Positions 11,052 through 22,369 of a stretch of DNA of 64,000 nucleotides are shown one piece after another (position 1 is the first letter of the stretch; every line of letters starts with the position of its first letter). A program made the position numbers and the translations under genes. This DNA is from Petunia secreta (Eukaryota > Streptophyta > Magnoliopsida > Solanales > Solanaceae), in assembly GCA_029990175.1 (NCBI GenBank), contig JARKIP010000033.1, forward strand, positions 19,823,001-19,887,000, written 5' to 3'. The notes beneath the pieces were generated by a model. That model was not told the origin of the DNA, ran no database searches, and saw only the letters and a list, made by a program, of their open reading frames with translations.

Positions 11052-11680
11052 GACCAATACAGATATATCAGAGAGTTTATTGATCATGCTTGTTATGTTA
11101 CCTATCTAAAGAAAGTTTGGGATACGCTCGAAAGGCTACTTACTAAGAAAAATACAGCATGACTGCAAATATTGGAGAAGGAATTGGCAATGTGAAATCA
11201 GGGAGATATGTTAGTTTTAGATTACTTTTTACAAGTTAAAAGTATTTTTGCTGAAATTTCAAAGATAGATCCGGATGAGAAAATTAGCAAACCACGCCTA
11301 TGTCTCTTTCTTGTTTGCACATTGAAAAATTAGTATGGTACCGGTCCTTCTGTCCCTTCTGTTCAAGGCTGGCCACAACAGCCATCTGTAGAAGAACTAG
11401 ATCATGTTTTCTAATGAAGCTCTAGTTAAACAACTGGCTAAGAATATTGTACTTGATGCAGTTTCGTACTCTAAAGGAAGTCAAACAAAAAGAATTCAGC
11501 AACTTGGAACAAAGATAAAGAAGTAGAAGAAACAAGTGCAGTAAAAAGTGGCGTAAGAAATGTTACAGATGTGTAAAAATTGGGCATTTCAAGAAAAATT
11601 GCAAAGTGAAGATTACCAGAGCTAATGTTGCATGCACCATTGAACGAGACGATTAACTTAAATGGTAGAAATGTTTCAGC
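11052..11680 (+). pseudogene. Copia-A gag remnant (UBN2-type) with zinc knuckle
   Basis: The phase that starts at about 11055 reads YIREFIDHAC, then VWDTLERLLTKKNTA, and after a stop LQILEKELAM, DYFLQVKSIFAEISKIDPDEKIS. These are the characteristic words of plant Copia gag (UBN2/DUF4219). Near 11540-11610 a CCHC knuckle follows (CYRCVKIGHFKKNC) in another phase. At least three stops and one shift make it dead. Confidence 0.8.
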
Positions 11681-11699
11681 ATTGAAGCTGTTGAACAAA

Positions 11700-12270
11700 G
11701 TCAGCCAAAGATTTTGTTTGCCAACAACAATAAGAAGAAATAGTGGATCATCGATTTTGGGTGCTCTCATCATATAACTAGTAAGTAGTGATGAAAGTCT
11801 ACTCTCAAAGATGCGTAAATACCATGGTGATCTAGACAACTCAAGAGATCAAATAGTAAAAGAAGGTTTTATGACGATCAACGTTGCTAATGATACAACC
11901 AAAGGTATCAAATTGCATGATGTATATCATGTTCCAGATGAAGCTAATTATGTGTAGAAAACGAGCCAAACAAATGCTGCTGTAATTTGGCATGCTCGGT
12001 TAGGTCATGTAGCCTAGGCTACCAAACTTTCATAGATTTCTTCTAAAAAGTTGGTAGATGGGTTGCCAATTTTGCAGAATGTACAGGAAGATGTGATTTG
12101 TCAAGGTTGTCAATATGGCAAATCTCATCATCTTCGTTTCAAAAGCTCATCAAATCGGAGATCCACATTTTTTGAATTGGTTCAAACAGACTTGATGGGA
12201 CAAATGAGAACACCAAGCTATAGTTGGCATCACTATGTTATGGTGTTGGTGGACGATTACTCATGGTTCT
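11700..12270 (+). pseudogene. Copia-A protease remnant and N-terminal half of integrase
   Basis: Near 11740 the translated words WIIDFGCSHHIT recall the Copia protease D-S-G motif, with changes. From about 11980 the pre-integrase domain reads VIWHARLGHVA and then, at 12090-12270, ICQGCQYGKSHHLRF and FFELVQTDLMG, which carries the first catalytic aspartate, followed by MVLVDDYSWF. The frame is cut at 12270 by the solo LTR and resumes at 12829 with WVKFLKEKSG. Confidence 0.8.
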
Positions 12271-12823
12271 TGTATTGGGTAAAAATCGACCCGCGATGAT
12301 TCGCCCCGGTCATGCAAATCTTAACGACCGAACACGTCCCAGCAAGACAAACGCCGAAGCGATTGAACAAGTCGCCGAGGCCATGAAACCGAGGTTGCTA
12401 CCGAAGGCGAGCCATGAGCTGAGCTTCGGTAGCAATCACCTCGGTCAAGCAACGGGCCGACACCACCAAGGTCACTTATTCACTCTTCGGTGAATACCCC
12501 CGGTTCTTGCGGCTTTGCAGCCCACTACTTCACCCCACTAACTCCTCCAGTTGATGCCAAAATCGTGGGGTGACGCAGCAACAGATGATGGAGAACGTGG
12601 GCACGGCCCTAGATCTATAAATAGAACTTCACTTTGTATTGAAAGGATCCAGAAATTTGTACTGAAACGCTGTCCAAATTTGTAATCACATTCACATATC
12701 GAAATACAGTTATTTTCTCGCATTTACATCCTTTTTGCGTATTATTACAGCTTTGATACGAAGAATTGCTTATATTCGAATCCAAATTCAATTTGTACAC
12801 CTAAACTGATTTAGGCCCATACA
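12271..12823. mobile_element. Solo LTR inserted in Copia-A integrase
   Basis: A 553-bp block begins TGTATTGGG and ends CCCATACA. It is flanked by 5-bp near-duplicates GTTCT (12266-12270) and GTTTT (12824-12828). Removing it and one duplicate joins the Copia frame as W-F-C-W-V-K, which supports the borders. A TATAAATA box at 12616-12623 and the absence of any internal coding region fit an LTR left by recombination between the two ends of a retrotransposon. The parent family is not identified. Confidence 0.78.
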
Positions 12824-12828
12824 GTTTT

Positions 12829-13420
12829 GTTGGGTGAAATTTTTGAAAGAGAAGAGTGGAGCATTGACTAAGTTTGTGGAGTACAAAGATGTTGAAAAAA
12901 GTTCTGTAAGAAAATATAATGTCTTCGGAGGGACAATAGTGGAGAATATATGTCGGATGACTACTTCCAATATTGTGATAATGACGCTATTCTTTGTTAA
13001 ATGATTTGTTCAGGTACTCCACAACATCGGAAAGGAAGCTTGCATTTATTTGCCTTTCATGGTTGCATGAAAAGAATCTTGCTCGGGAGCTTTGGGCAGA
13101 AGCTATTCAATGTGCATGCCATGTGACAAACAGATCGCCACTTGGCCAGGTACACAAAAATTTCTTTTGAGATTTTATATGGTGAGAAGCCAAATGTATT
13201 CATTTTTGGGTATTCAGTTCTATTTGTTGTGTTCGTGTTCCCAAATCTAATAGAACCAAACTTGAGCCAAAAGCAAGAAAATGTGTATTTGTTGGTGATG
13301 ATTCTTATCGGAAGGGTGGGAGGTGCATGGTTCCAGTGACAAATTAGTTTACTACTTTTAGAGTTGTGGTATTCGATGAAGTGTCATCTTTATTTTCTGC
13401 TCAAAAGTTCATTATTTTTT
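12829..13420 (+). pseudogene. Copia-A C-terminal half of integrase
   Basis: Words of the integrase core after the solo LTR: KFLKEKSGALTKFVEY, then GTPQH (from the PQQNG box), ARELWAEAIQCACHVTNR, ISFEILYGEKPNV and a shifted KCVFVGYDSY-like tail. At least four frame changes are needed to follow it. The glutamate of the DDE triad falls in the eroded PQQNGVAER region and I cannot place it. Confidence 0.78.
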
Positions 13421-13659
13421 TTGAAGATCAAAATAATATGGAGCTCCTATTTCCTTAATCAAATTTGCAATCACCTTGCAATGAAGAAACAAAAAATGAA
13501 TACCTAGTTCAGAACATTTTGGGAGGAGAATTTAACGAACAACAAGTTGTTAATAATTCAATAAGGGAAAAAAGCATAAGCTATGTCAAAGACTAAGAGG
13601 TTGAACTTAATAATTGTTCTGTGACATCATGTTCATTTATAGGAGTATTAATTTTAGCA

Positions 13660-14160
13660 GAACAATTGAGTTATGAAGATGCAAAAGCATGTCCATAATG
13701 AGAAAGAGCAATGCAACAAGATATTGACGCTTTAGGAAACAATAAGACTTGGGAATTGGTACCTAAACCAGAAAAGTGTGAGCCAGTCACTTGCAAATGG
13801 ATTTTCTGCTTGAAGAAAAAATCAGATGGTATCATTGATAGGTTTAAAGCTCGTCTAGTTGCTTGTGAATTTTCTCAAAACTGCGGATTGGATTATGAGG
13901 AGACGTTTAGTCCAGTGGAAAAGATGGTAATAGTGAGGTTGCTCATTTTTCTTGTTGCTTTCAAAGATTGGAAATTATGTCAATTTCATGTTAAAAATGC
14001 ATTTCTTTGTGGAGATTTGGATCGAGAAGTCTTTAAGGAGCAATCCCATGTCCCTGTTTCTAAGCAATTTCTAAGTCATGTGTCGTTTGAAGAAAACACT
14101 TTATGAATTAAAGCAACCACTGCGATCTTGGTATGGTAAAATTTCTCAATACTTAAAATT
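13660..14160 (+). pseudogene. Copia-A reverse transcriptase N-terminal part
   Basis: A 131-residue stretch at 13711-14106 keeps NNKTWELVPKP, CKWIFCLKKKSDG, RFKARLVACEFSQ, DYEETFSPV and the palm motif FHVKNAFLCGDL (normally DVKNAFLHGDL, so the catalytic Asp is replaced by His). The YVDD region downstream is lost. Confidence 0.85.
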
Positions 14161-14399
14161 TCTAAATAGAGGAATGGCTTTTCTGTTCGTTTTAGATGAA
14201 AATTTTGGGGGAAATGGGATGTTTTCTTGATCTAGAAGAGGAAAACTTAGATCGAGGTTATTTTATTTCTTGAAAAAGATATGAAGAAAGTCTCTCGAAG
14301 TGATTCGGCTGAAGGAGTCAAAATAAAAGACTACTCGAATGGAACCAAATATCAAATTGAGGAAAGACGAAGGAAATTTTTTGAAAGATGTATGAAAGT

Positions 14400-14690
14400 T
14401 CCGATATTTTGTTAGAACTTAATTTATTTAACCATCCGAAGGCTAGAAAATTTACTTACTATGTTCGTGCCATTTCTTAATTTATGCATAATCCAAAAAC
14501 TTCTCATTTACATGCAGGAAAAATGATTTACGCTATACGGAAGGTTGTCTTAATTATGTGCTTTGGTACAAGAGATGCGCTGATTTTTTATGGAACGTAT
14601 TTACTGATGCAAATTGGGCAGGAGTTACTAGTGAAAAAAGAGGCATAGGGTCCTCTCAAGTTTCAAAAGAAGAAAAGGGGGACAAATGCT
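14400..14690 (+). pseudogene. Copia-A RNase H remnant
   Basis: Short recognisable words in changing frames: HLHAGKMI near 14500, LQIGQELL / TDANWAGVTSEKRG near 14605-14650 (the DADWAG box) and a terminal KEEKGDKC. The fragment ends at the foldback element. Confidence 0.6.
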
Positions 14691-16770
14691 TAATTAACTT
14701 AAATGAGTGTTGAATTGTAACATTTAAAATTTGTGGGTATGAGAAAAATTTCTAAAATTTACAAAAGTGCCCCAAATTCAAAAAAATTCAGATATTTTGT
14801 TTTCCTTCTTTCCCACCTATTTTTACTCTTTCACGTATTCAAATCATTTCAAACTTTTATTTCTATCTCTTTCTTCTTTCTCCTTCTTTTCATCACCATC
14901 CTTGTTATTTTTCTTTCTTTCTTTCCTCCTTCTTCTTCTTCTTCTTCTTCTTCGTCTCCATTTTCTTTTCTTCTTCGTATTCAATTTATTTTTTCTTCGT
15001 TCTTCTTCTTCTTCTTCCTCCTCCTCCTCCTCAATGTTTTATTTTTTTCATGTTTTTTTTTATTTTAATCATTTTATACATATTTTTGGATGAATAAATA
15101 TATTTTTCATATGTTTATATAATTTTGGAGATGTTTTTCACGGCTGGAAAAGATGTGTACACGTCGCGTCAGATGTGTACACGTACACATATTATTATAC
15201 GTGTTCACATATAATAAATACGTGTACTCATATAATATATGTGTAGACATATATTATATGCGCACACAGCTGACTGATGTGTGCACATCCTTTTATTAGA
15301 GTGGTGGAGGGCATCGAGGTGGTGGTAGGGGTGGTAGAAGGTGTTGGTTGGTGGTGGAGGGTGGTAGAAGGTGGTGGTGGACGGTGGAGGGTGAGAGGAG
15401 GTGGCGGTGAGTGGTGGATGGTGGTAGAAGGTGGTGGTGGGTGGTAGAACTAGAAGGTGACGGTGGGTGGTGGTGGAGTGGTGGATGAGCAGAGGGGTGG
15501 GGGCAATGGGAGTGGGGGTCCAAATTGGGGTAAGGGGCTGGGGTGGGGAGATGAGAAGGGGGCTTTGTGCAAATAAAAAAAATTTGCGGGCTTTTAAAAT
15601 ATTAGTAATTAGTATTAATATTAAAAGTGTCCCCTCACTCAATTCTTAAAGACTTTGTCCCTTTTCTTATTTGAAGGACTTGAAAATCCCCCTCACCCAA
15701 AAAAAAAACTCAAATGACTAGATCTTGCTTCTTGCTGCACCAAGAAATCACTATTGAACCACTGTTAAAATAGTAACTTGGGATTTTTGGGTGAGAGAGA
15801 CTCATAAGTCTTTAAATAGTTTTTTAGGACTCAAGTCTCAAAATATAGGTAAAAGGGACACTTTTAAGATTAGTACTAATTACTAACATTTTAAAAGCCC
15901 CTCAAATTTTTCTATTTACACAAAGCCCCCACCTCTCATCACCCACCCCCCATCGACCCTTACCCCCCATCCGACTCCCACCCCCATCAAACCCCACCCC
16001 TTCCCCCGCCCATCCACCATTCCACCACCACCCTCCACCACTCACCGCCACCTTTTACCATCCCTCCACCGCTCACCACCACCTCCTACCACCCTCCACC
16101 ATCCACCACCACCTTCTACCACCCTCACCACCAACCACCACTTCTCTACCACCCTCCACCATCACCCCACTATCCTCCACCACTCTAATAAAAGAATGTG
16201 TACACATCAGTCGAGATGTGTGCACATATTGTCATATGTGTACACATATATATTATATGTGTACACATATAATAATATGTGCACACATATTATAATATAT
16301 GTATACACATATTATTATTTGTGTACACATATTATTATATGTGTACACATCTGATGAGATGTGTATACATTTTTTTCAGCCGTGAAAACATCTCAAAAAG
16401 TGTATAAACATATAGAAAATATGTTTACACATCTGAAAAAATGTATAAAATGACTAGAATTAAAAAAATAAAAAAGAATGAAGCGGAGACGAAGAATAAG
16501 AAAAATAACATGGATGGTGATAAAATGGAATTTGAAAAGAAATTTAGAAGAAAGAATGAAAAGGAAGAAGAAAAAAGAGGAAGAAAGAAGAGAAGAGAAG
16601 AGAAGAGAGAGAAATAATTTTTTGAAATGATTTGAATAAGGAAAGAGAGTGTAAAAGTGGGTGGGAAGGGGGAAATGAAAATTTTGAAATTTTTTGAAAA
16701 GTTGGGCGTTTTTGTACCCACAAGTTCTTAAACAATACACTTTAATTCCCACTTAAACTAATCCATCTTT
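14690..16770. mobile_element. 2.1-kb foldback (long inverted-repeat) element
   Basis: The two halves are imperfect reverse complements around a centre near 15770. Outer ends pair (left TTGTGGGTA at 14730, right TACCCACAAG at 16715). Next come polypyrimidine against polypurine tracts (14800-15020 and 16480-16640), then GTGTACACAT-rich stretches (15140-15290 and 16195-16370). Inside these are GGTGGTGG- against CCACCACC-rich minisatellites (15300-15540 and 15940-16190), and inner arms TTAGTAATTAG against CTAATTACTAA. No coding region is present. Borders are uncertain by some tens of bases and I could not find a target duplication. It resembles foldback or long-hairpin MITE-type DNA elements. Confidence 0.78.
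15300..15540. repeat. G-rich minisatellite in left foldback arm
   Basis: Irregular repeats of a GGTGGTAGAAGGTGGTGG-type unit about 18-40 bp long. The right arm (15940-16190) carries the complementary C-rich version. The apparent Pro/His-rich ORFs here come from the repeat. Confidence 0.85.
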
Positions 16771-17029
16771 GACTTGGTCTTGTCCCATATCCTTCTATTG
16801 AAACTTATAAGGTCCTCTCCCCTCTTTTCTCTCAACTTACTGCTAGTAAGCTAGGAGTAATGGTTTTCATTTTAGTATACTTTATTTTACCAAGTCAAAG
16901 TAATTATATTCATGTGAGGTTTGTCCACCTTAGAAAGCGGGTAGCAAATTAGGCTTTTTAGTAGTAAATAATAGTGGATTGGTTGAGTACGTTTAGGAGT
17001 TAGTTAAGCATAATAAACTCTATAAATAT
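16771..17029 (+). other. Possible left part of Copia-A 3' LTR
   Basis: No coding. It ends in a TATA-like CTCTATAAATAT directly against the Copia-B LTR, and the far side of Copia-B (33167 onward) begins with a leader-like stretch ending in GCTTGTAATCTCC. The two together look like the U3 and R-U5 of an LTR split by Copia-B. This is inference only; the other LTR is not in the window. Confidence 0.35.
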
Positions 17030-17321
17030 TGTTATAAAATGAAGGCAAATACTAAAAGAGATAGACAAGAAATGTAAAGAGAGGGAGAGAAGAACTTTTC
17101 TTATTTTCTTACAAGTAGTCAAAATATATTTTTCATAGATCCAAAAATGCTCTATTTATAAGATCCATATACATGAGAGTTACAAATCACTTAAAATGTT
17201 ACAAAAATTAAGTGGTGACTTAATAAGAAATTAGTGGTCACTTAGTGGAGGAATAAAGCCATAGGTTACATGATTTAATTGGGACTAAATGGCATCCACA
17301 ATTACACATTGATTTATAACA
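17030..17321 (-). repeat. 3' LTR of Copia-B
   Basis: Begins TGTTATAAAAT and ends TTATAACA. It aligns along its length with the split right LTR, including AAGAACTTTTCTTAT, ACAAGTAGTCAAAATATATTTT and GGGACTAAATGGCATCCA. Read on the minus strand it has TATAAATA at 17153-17160. A purine tract (minus CCAAGGGGAG, 17322-17331) directly abuts it as the polypurine tract. Confidence 0.88.
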
Positions 17322-17331
17322 CTCCCCTTGG

Positions 17332-18112
17332 ATATCCATTTAGAAGATATTGTGCCTCGTTAAAACCTTATTAGGAAAAATCCGGTAAGAAAAAGCCTAG
17401 TGAAAAGAAGGAGTACACACATCCTGTAATACGCATTTATAGCTGCCTCATTAAAAACCTTACAAGGAAAACACAATTGGGACAAAACTTTGTTATGGGA
17501 AAAAGAGTGCAGCGCGTATTTTACTCCCCCTGATGAAATAATCATTTAACATACTGAAGACGACACATCCTATCCTTGTATATTAGCTTCTCATATATTG
17601 AAGTTGACAATGACTTAGTGAACAGATCCGTCAAACTATCACTAAAATGAATTCTTCAGTATTAACTTCATCATCCCTTTGAAGATCATTGAAAAGGAAT
17701 TTTGATGAATATCTGTCTCCTTTAGTTGTATCTTATTTTTAGCTGAACTATTCATGCAATATTTCATATAATATTATTGGGTATTCATCTTCAAAGAAAG
17801 ACCATGTTGTTGCTAAATATGTTGAGTCCTTCAACTCAATCATTCATAATGTCAGATATCTTCATGAATGGCCATTATCTCTTCACGATTTGAAGAAGTA
17901 GAAACAACAGTTATTTCTTAAAATGCCATAATATAGTTGTACCTCCACAAGTAAATAAATAGCATGTTGATATTGGGTTTTATATCGATCAAGTAGATAT
18001 CACGTATTCTTCCAATGTCTTTGCATTGGGGAAAAATCAAGCTTGCTAATAAGTTTATAACAAAAGTTATAACTGGTGGAAACTTGTTGGCAAGATACTT
18101 CAATGCACCCAT
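17332..18112 (-). pseudogene. Copia-B RNase H region and 3' end
   Basis: At 18112-17918 the minus strand reads MGALKYLANKFPP-ITF-INLLA, the conserved start of the Copia RNase H-proximal region (canonical IGALLYLAN). Downstream to 17560 the frame dissolves. The remaining 17332-17560 is an untranslated part with words such as ACCTTATTAGGAAAAA repeated in part near 17380 and 17455. Confidence 0.7.
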
Positions 18113-18780
18113 TGCATTAAAATATAATATTTCAATATCAAGAAGCTCGCTAAGGTGATTTCACCACATGTTGCCAAATTGTTTTAACCCGTATAAATAT
18201 TTATGCAGCTTTATGAACTGGTTCCCGGGAACCTTTAAATGCGCCAGGCATTTATAATCCTTCAAGGATTTTCATAAATATTCTAGCCATATCAAACAGA
18301 TTGTAACAATACTCATCATACGCATATCAAGTCTTTCATGCACTGCCAGACATATAACATACCTGAAGGTGATTGCATCCACCAAAGGAGAATATAGCTA
18401 CATATAATTAGTGCTAGATCTTTGTGTTTCAAGACGTACTTTATATTTAACGACTTATTTTTATCAATATTTTTGCACAAAAACTTCTTTGTACGCCACT
18501 GACTTTGCACCTTCAGGTGTTCGGATTATACGTCCGAAAACTTCATATCTCCCGAGTGAAGCAAATTCTACTTGAATGTGTTTTTCTATTTTGGCCAATA
18601 ATTTCATGTCTGTATTCCAAACAGACTTAAGCTCAAGATCCTCATAATCATATAAATATTGAGCTTTAAAATATATGAGATATATCATCGATGATAATTT
18701 TATATCGGTTCCAAATACGACATAACTTACTGAGATCGATCTCTTCATATTTATAATTTTTCAGGTACCTGAACCTCTCC
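18113..18780 (-). pseudogene. Copia-B reverse transcriptase remnant
   Basis: At 18748-18464 the minus strand reads AKIEKHIQVEFASLGRYEVFGRIIRTPEGAKSV-YKEVF, the N-terminal end of a Copia RT with several substitutions. Further on, scattered words from the palm region (DLICV..., KIPEG-like) can be traced in different frames to about 18230. The YVDD box cannot be recognised. Confidence 0.75.
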
Positions 18781-19402
18781 TGATGAGTTTTTATAAAGTG
18801 TTATGTTGTAGGCTCTTCTAGAGCCCTGCCTCTTTATTTTACCATCTCAAATATTTACTCCTTTTCTTTTTCAAGGACTTTTACCTTTGGAACCGAATGG
18901 TCTACCACGTTTTAGGCATGCCTTAGAGTCATTTGCATAAATAGATTGTCCTATAAGGACATAAAATCAGTCTGGAGCATTAGCAGCTGGAATATAATAT
19001 TTAGCTTTGGGTCAGTATTACAGCTGGCAAGGACTTGCATTATCTTTAAATGAGGATCATATCAATGATAAATTAATTTATTCCTCAGCTGCTTTAATTC
19101 TCTTCCCCTAACATTAGCCAAACTAACAATGTTTCCCAACCTTCCTTGGGATCCATCTTTGTGCGTTACGGTATAGCAATTGCTAATATACCGTACATTA
19201 CGATTATTAGATGGAAAATATTTGGTTCCTGACCCTGCACCAATTATAAGGGGAAATGATTTAGTAGCATGTCGTGCACAAATGCTGCTTTATGAATATA
19301 CAATATCTCATACCTGATTTAGGTAGCTTTGTTCTCATATGGATGGTTTAGTAGTTGGAGGCTTTTAATATATGAATCTGCTAAACCTGCTTGTCAACAG
19401 TA

Positions 19403-19996
19403 TCAAGATAACTTGTCTTGATTGCATAATCTTGAAATCTTCTCATAATAAAATTTATTTAAGTAAATACTTAACCTCGCAAGTATCATTGCGGGTTTAT
19501 AATAACACACATGTGACCTTCTCATAGATGTATCAATCATATAATAATTATATAACCCACATGGTAGGTGAACGGGCTCATATTCATCTTTCATACATTC
19601 CAGAATAGCGAGGATCCTGATCCCAAATTTAGTTAGTCTAATAATTATAATTAATTTATCATGAGAACCAGCAGCACTATGAGAATTCTTGAAGACTCCT
19701 GATTCTTCAGTCAGTATACACCTATGCGAATTCTCAATTATTGTTTTGTGCATTATTTTTGAACCGGGATGGTCAAACCAGTCATGCCAACTCATAAATT
19801 TATTCATCTAGTAAACTTCTGATTTACTATAGCATGGGCTTTGGCATGCGCACATGATTCTACCACACTTATATTTTGTGTAGTGCAAACTCCAGGAAGA
19901 GGCGGGGAGCTTTTCAAGCACATATATCTCACCCGACATTCTTGTACTAATATAAAGATACTCATATATTTCCATCAATTTTAGTCTCTTAGCCAT
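19403..19996 (-). pseudogene. Copia-B pre-integrase and integrase remnant
   Basis: At 19807-19403 the frame gives WHDWFDHPGSKIMHKTIIENSHRC (WHxRLGHPG box with the second H retained), SAAGSHDKLIIIIRLTKFGIR, EPVHLPCGLYNYYMIDTSMRRSHV (canonical GPIHPPCGPF-YFMVLIDASSRWSHV, with catalytic Asp D of IDTS kept) and ARLSIYLNKF. The preceding frame 19996-19808 gives the linker before the domain. Two frames and many substitutions; not functional. Confidence 0.78.
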
Positions 19997-20199
19997 TTTG
20001 CAAATGTATTTGAAACTTTACAAGTTTCTTTTGAGACGTACTACAATAAAATATTTTATCAATCTCATCCCTCCATGTAGTAATAATTTGGCTCTTCTGG
20101 AGCGCTTAGTTAGATTTTTACTACTATATATTTCATGACACCATCCATATGCTGAATATCTCCTTCAACAAGAAAGACTTATAATTATTCTCATGGTCA

Positions 20200-20991
20200 A
20201 ATCATTATAGGCAAGGTCGATTTCTTTCTTTACTTGCTCTTATATAATTCATAATAATACATAATTTTGACGTATGTTTTGTACGTGAGAAATGACCATT
20301 CATGCCACAATAAATAATAGATTCACTCTACTCGAACCTCTTCTAGAGGTGAGTTGTGGTACTTTATCAACCACACAAGGACACGCCTGTATTCATACCT
20401 TTTATCATATATTGCCACATTCACTTCCAGGAATTGGTGCACATTAATAATATTTATTATAAATTGTCTCATTCAGTTTTGGAACAGACCATAATCATTT
20501 TGGACGTGCCTCATATTCACATAACACATTGGTGTCATTATTACATTATTGTTTGAATGGTTACTTTTGAGAACCCTTATTGTTCTCTTATTTATTTCAC
20601 AATCATTACTATTATTTCACCTCTTGTCACGTCCACGACTATGGTCTCTATCATGGTAATTATTTTTTCATCTTTCGGACATAAAATTATTTGTCTTCTT
20701 TCAAACATGAAATTTTGTGTCTTTTTTTAGACATAAAGATATCTTACCTTATTTCAGGTATTATTATGTGCCACTACATTCTCATTCATGAATGGAGTAT
20801 ATGTTGCTCCCACATTCATATTATGGAATGGAGCTTGTCCTTCTCCCACATTTATCTTAGGGAATGGAGCATATATTGCTCCCACATTCACCTCTATGAA
20901 TGGAGCATATCCATGAACGGACTTCATAATTTTATTGATAACTCATTATTTTCCTTTGTCATCATTACACCGTCAATATGGTGCATCAGGA
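20200..20991 (-). pseudogene. Copia-B gag C-terminal remnant
   Basis: Near 20650-20610 the minus strand gives NYHDRDHSRGRDKR, the Arg/Gly-rich region before the zinc knuckle of this gag type. At 20780-20910 a word of about 28 bp (CCCACATTCAT-TTATGGAATGGAGC-like) recurs three to four times. The frame is cut by the hAT element at 20999. Confidence 0.5.
20790..20915. repeat. Short tandem repeat, GAATGGAGC(A/T)TAT unit
   Basis: The phrase ATGGAGnATAT(A/C)-GCTCCCACATTCA returns at about 20795, 20835, 20870 and 20900 with a spacing of 30-40 bases. It lies in the gag C-terminal part of Copia-B. Confidence 0.6.
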
Positions 20992-20999
20992 CTTAAACC

Positions 21000-22361
21000 T
21001 ATACATGTCAATCGGACCGGGCTAGCCTAGTACAGGACCGGATCGGTTCATTATATACGGTCTGGGAAAAGAAGGAAGGGGGGCTATAGGCTGAGCTGGG
21101 CTTGAGAAAAAGACCGATTAGACCGGACCGGTTCCCAACGGAGAACCAGACCGGACCGGTTTAGGTACATAGTTAAAGAGTATGGTATTTCTTTTGAAAC
21201 GGATTCATCGACAGATCAATATTAACATAATCATAATGTGGTATCATTTATGTAACTCTAGGAAGTACTACTATAATGGTATCAAGATGAACGGCAGTAC
21301 TACTATAATAAGAAAATGAGAATAAAAAGAAAATAAACTTTTACATGGGAGGAGAAAAGAGTTAATGCACATTTTATTGTGATTCTAGGCAAGTTTGTAA
21401 TGTAAGATAGCATGGCATGGCTTGTTTATGCACTTAACAAGCTCATTTGTATGTCAGATAATGAAAGAAGGCTAGTTTATGGTACTTAAGAATTGGTAGT
21501 TATCTCCTTCGTCTCCAGTTTAGCTTTGTTATCCGAGTCAAATCAAGTAGGAGGATTGCTTTATCAAGTACTACATAACTTCTTATGGAACTATATAGTT
21601 AGTGTACTATGTAAAGGCTTTGATTCTAAGTTTGTTGCCGAACTCTGTTAATATATTTCCTGATTTGTAGTTGCAGGTCTCCAATTTCTGTCTATATGGT
21701 AGATAGAAGCGCTGGCAGTTTATCAAATATATCAAATTATGGTGAAGAATATAGGAAGGAAGGGGAGAGTCCAATTAACATCCTATTTCATGGTTATGGT
21801 CGCTATGACATATTGGAGACAATTTCAGAGAAGGGTCGAGAAATTTTAGAAGAATAAAAGCAGGGTATGATGCCCTTAGACTGAATCATGATTAAATTTA
21901 TCATAAAGGTAGTTAGCAACGAAGATCAACTGAAATTATAAGAAATTCAGCTAGCTTGTTAACAAACATCTTCTTTCGAGTCCAGTCAATTTGTTGAGAG
22001 GACCTTTTATCCTAAAAAAGTAAGCTTGTGTCAATTTTGGATTATTTTGTTGTCTTTTCCAGGAAATTAGCTGAAGCCATTAGCGTCAGTGCTTATTCAG
22101 TAAACAAGCATTATACAGCAAACATGCATTATGTTCACCTTCCTTCTCTTTTCGTAGGATTATATCGCCTTCCAATTACAAGTAGAAAATGATAGACTTA
22201 GCTTAACATAAAAATAATTTTAAAAAAAAAATCGGACCGGATCTGACCAGTACTTAATGGGCTAGGGCCGAGCTGGGCTTAAAAATTTTTTAAAAAAAAA
22301 AACAGTTCGGGCCGGTGCGCCGACTCTTGACGGTCCGGTTCTGGCCAAATTGACAGGTATA
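21000..22361. mobile_element. hAT-like non-autonomous DNA transposon, copy 1
   Basis: Flanked by a perfect 8-bp duplication CTTAAACC (20992-20999 and 22362-22369), the hallmark of hAT elements. Terminal inverted repeats read TATACATGTCAAT on the left and TATACCTGTCAAT inverted on the right. Both subterminal regions (to about 21175 and from about 22230) are full of GC-rich words such as CCGGACCGG and GGGCCGAGC, in contrast to the AT-rich middle. No transposase frame is present, so it must have moved with a transposase made elsewhere. It shares ends and internal stretches with 58138-59042. Confidence 0.9.
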
Positions 22362-22369
22362 CTTAAACC

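Larger units (their letters stand above)
11046..17029 (+). mobile_element. Copia-A, old degenerate Copia retrotransposon (with nested insertions)
   Basis: Fragments of gag, zinc knuckle, integrase, RT and RNase H appear in Copia order on the plus strand, all with many stops and frameshifts. The 5' part is cut off by the Tat insertion at 11045. Inside lie a solo LTR (12271-12823) and a foldback element (about 14690-16770). The right end may continue at 33167 beyond Copia-B (see 16771-17029). Confidence 0.8.

Noticed and set aside
14733..15093. Ser/Phe/Leu-rich ORFs of over 100 residues
   Set aside because: Pyrimidine-rich low-complexity DNA in the arm of the foldback element; no family signature. 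The same applies to 16393-16752 on the minus strand.
15205..15642. Minus-strand 145-residue His/Pro/Thr-rich ORF
   Set aside because: Product of the GGTGGTGG minisatellite read on the opposite strand.
20356..20996. Plus-strand ORFs rich in His and Ile
   Set aside because: They run opposite to the Copia-B gag remnant and include its short repeat; no support as genes.
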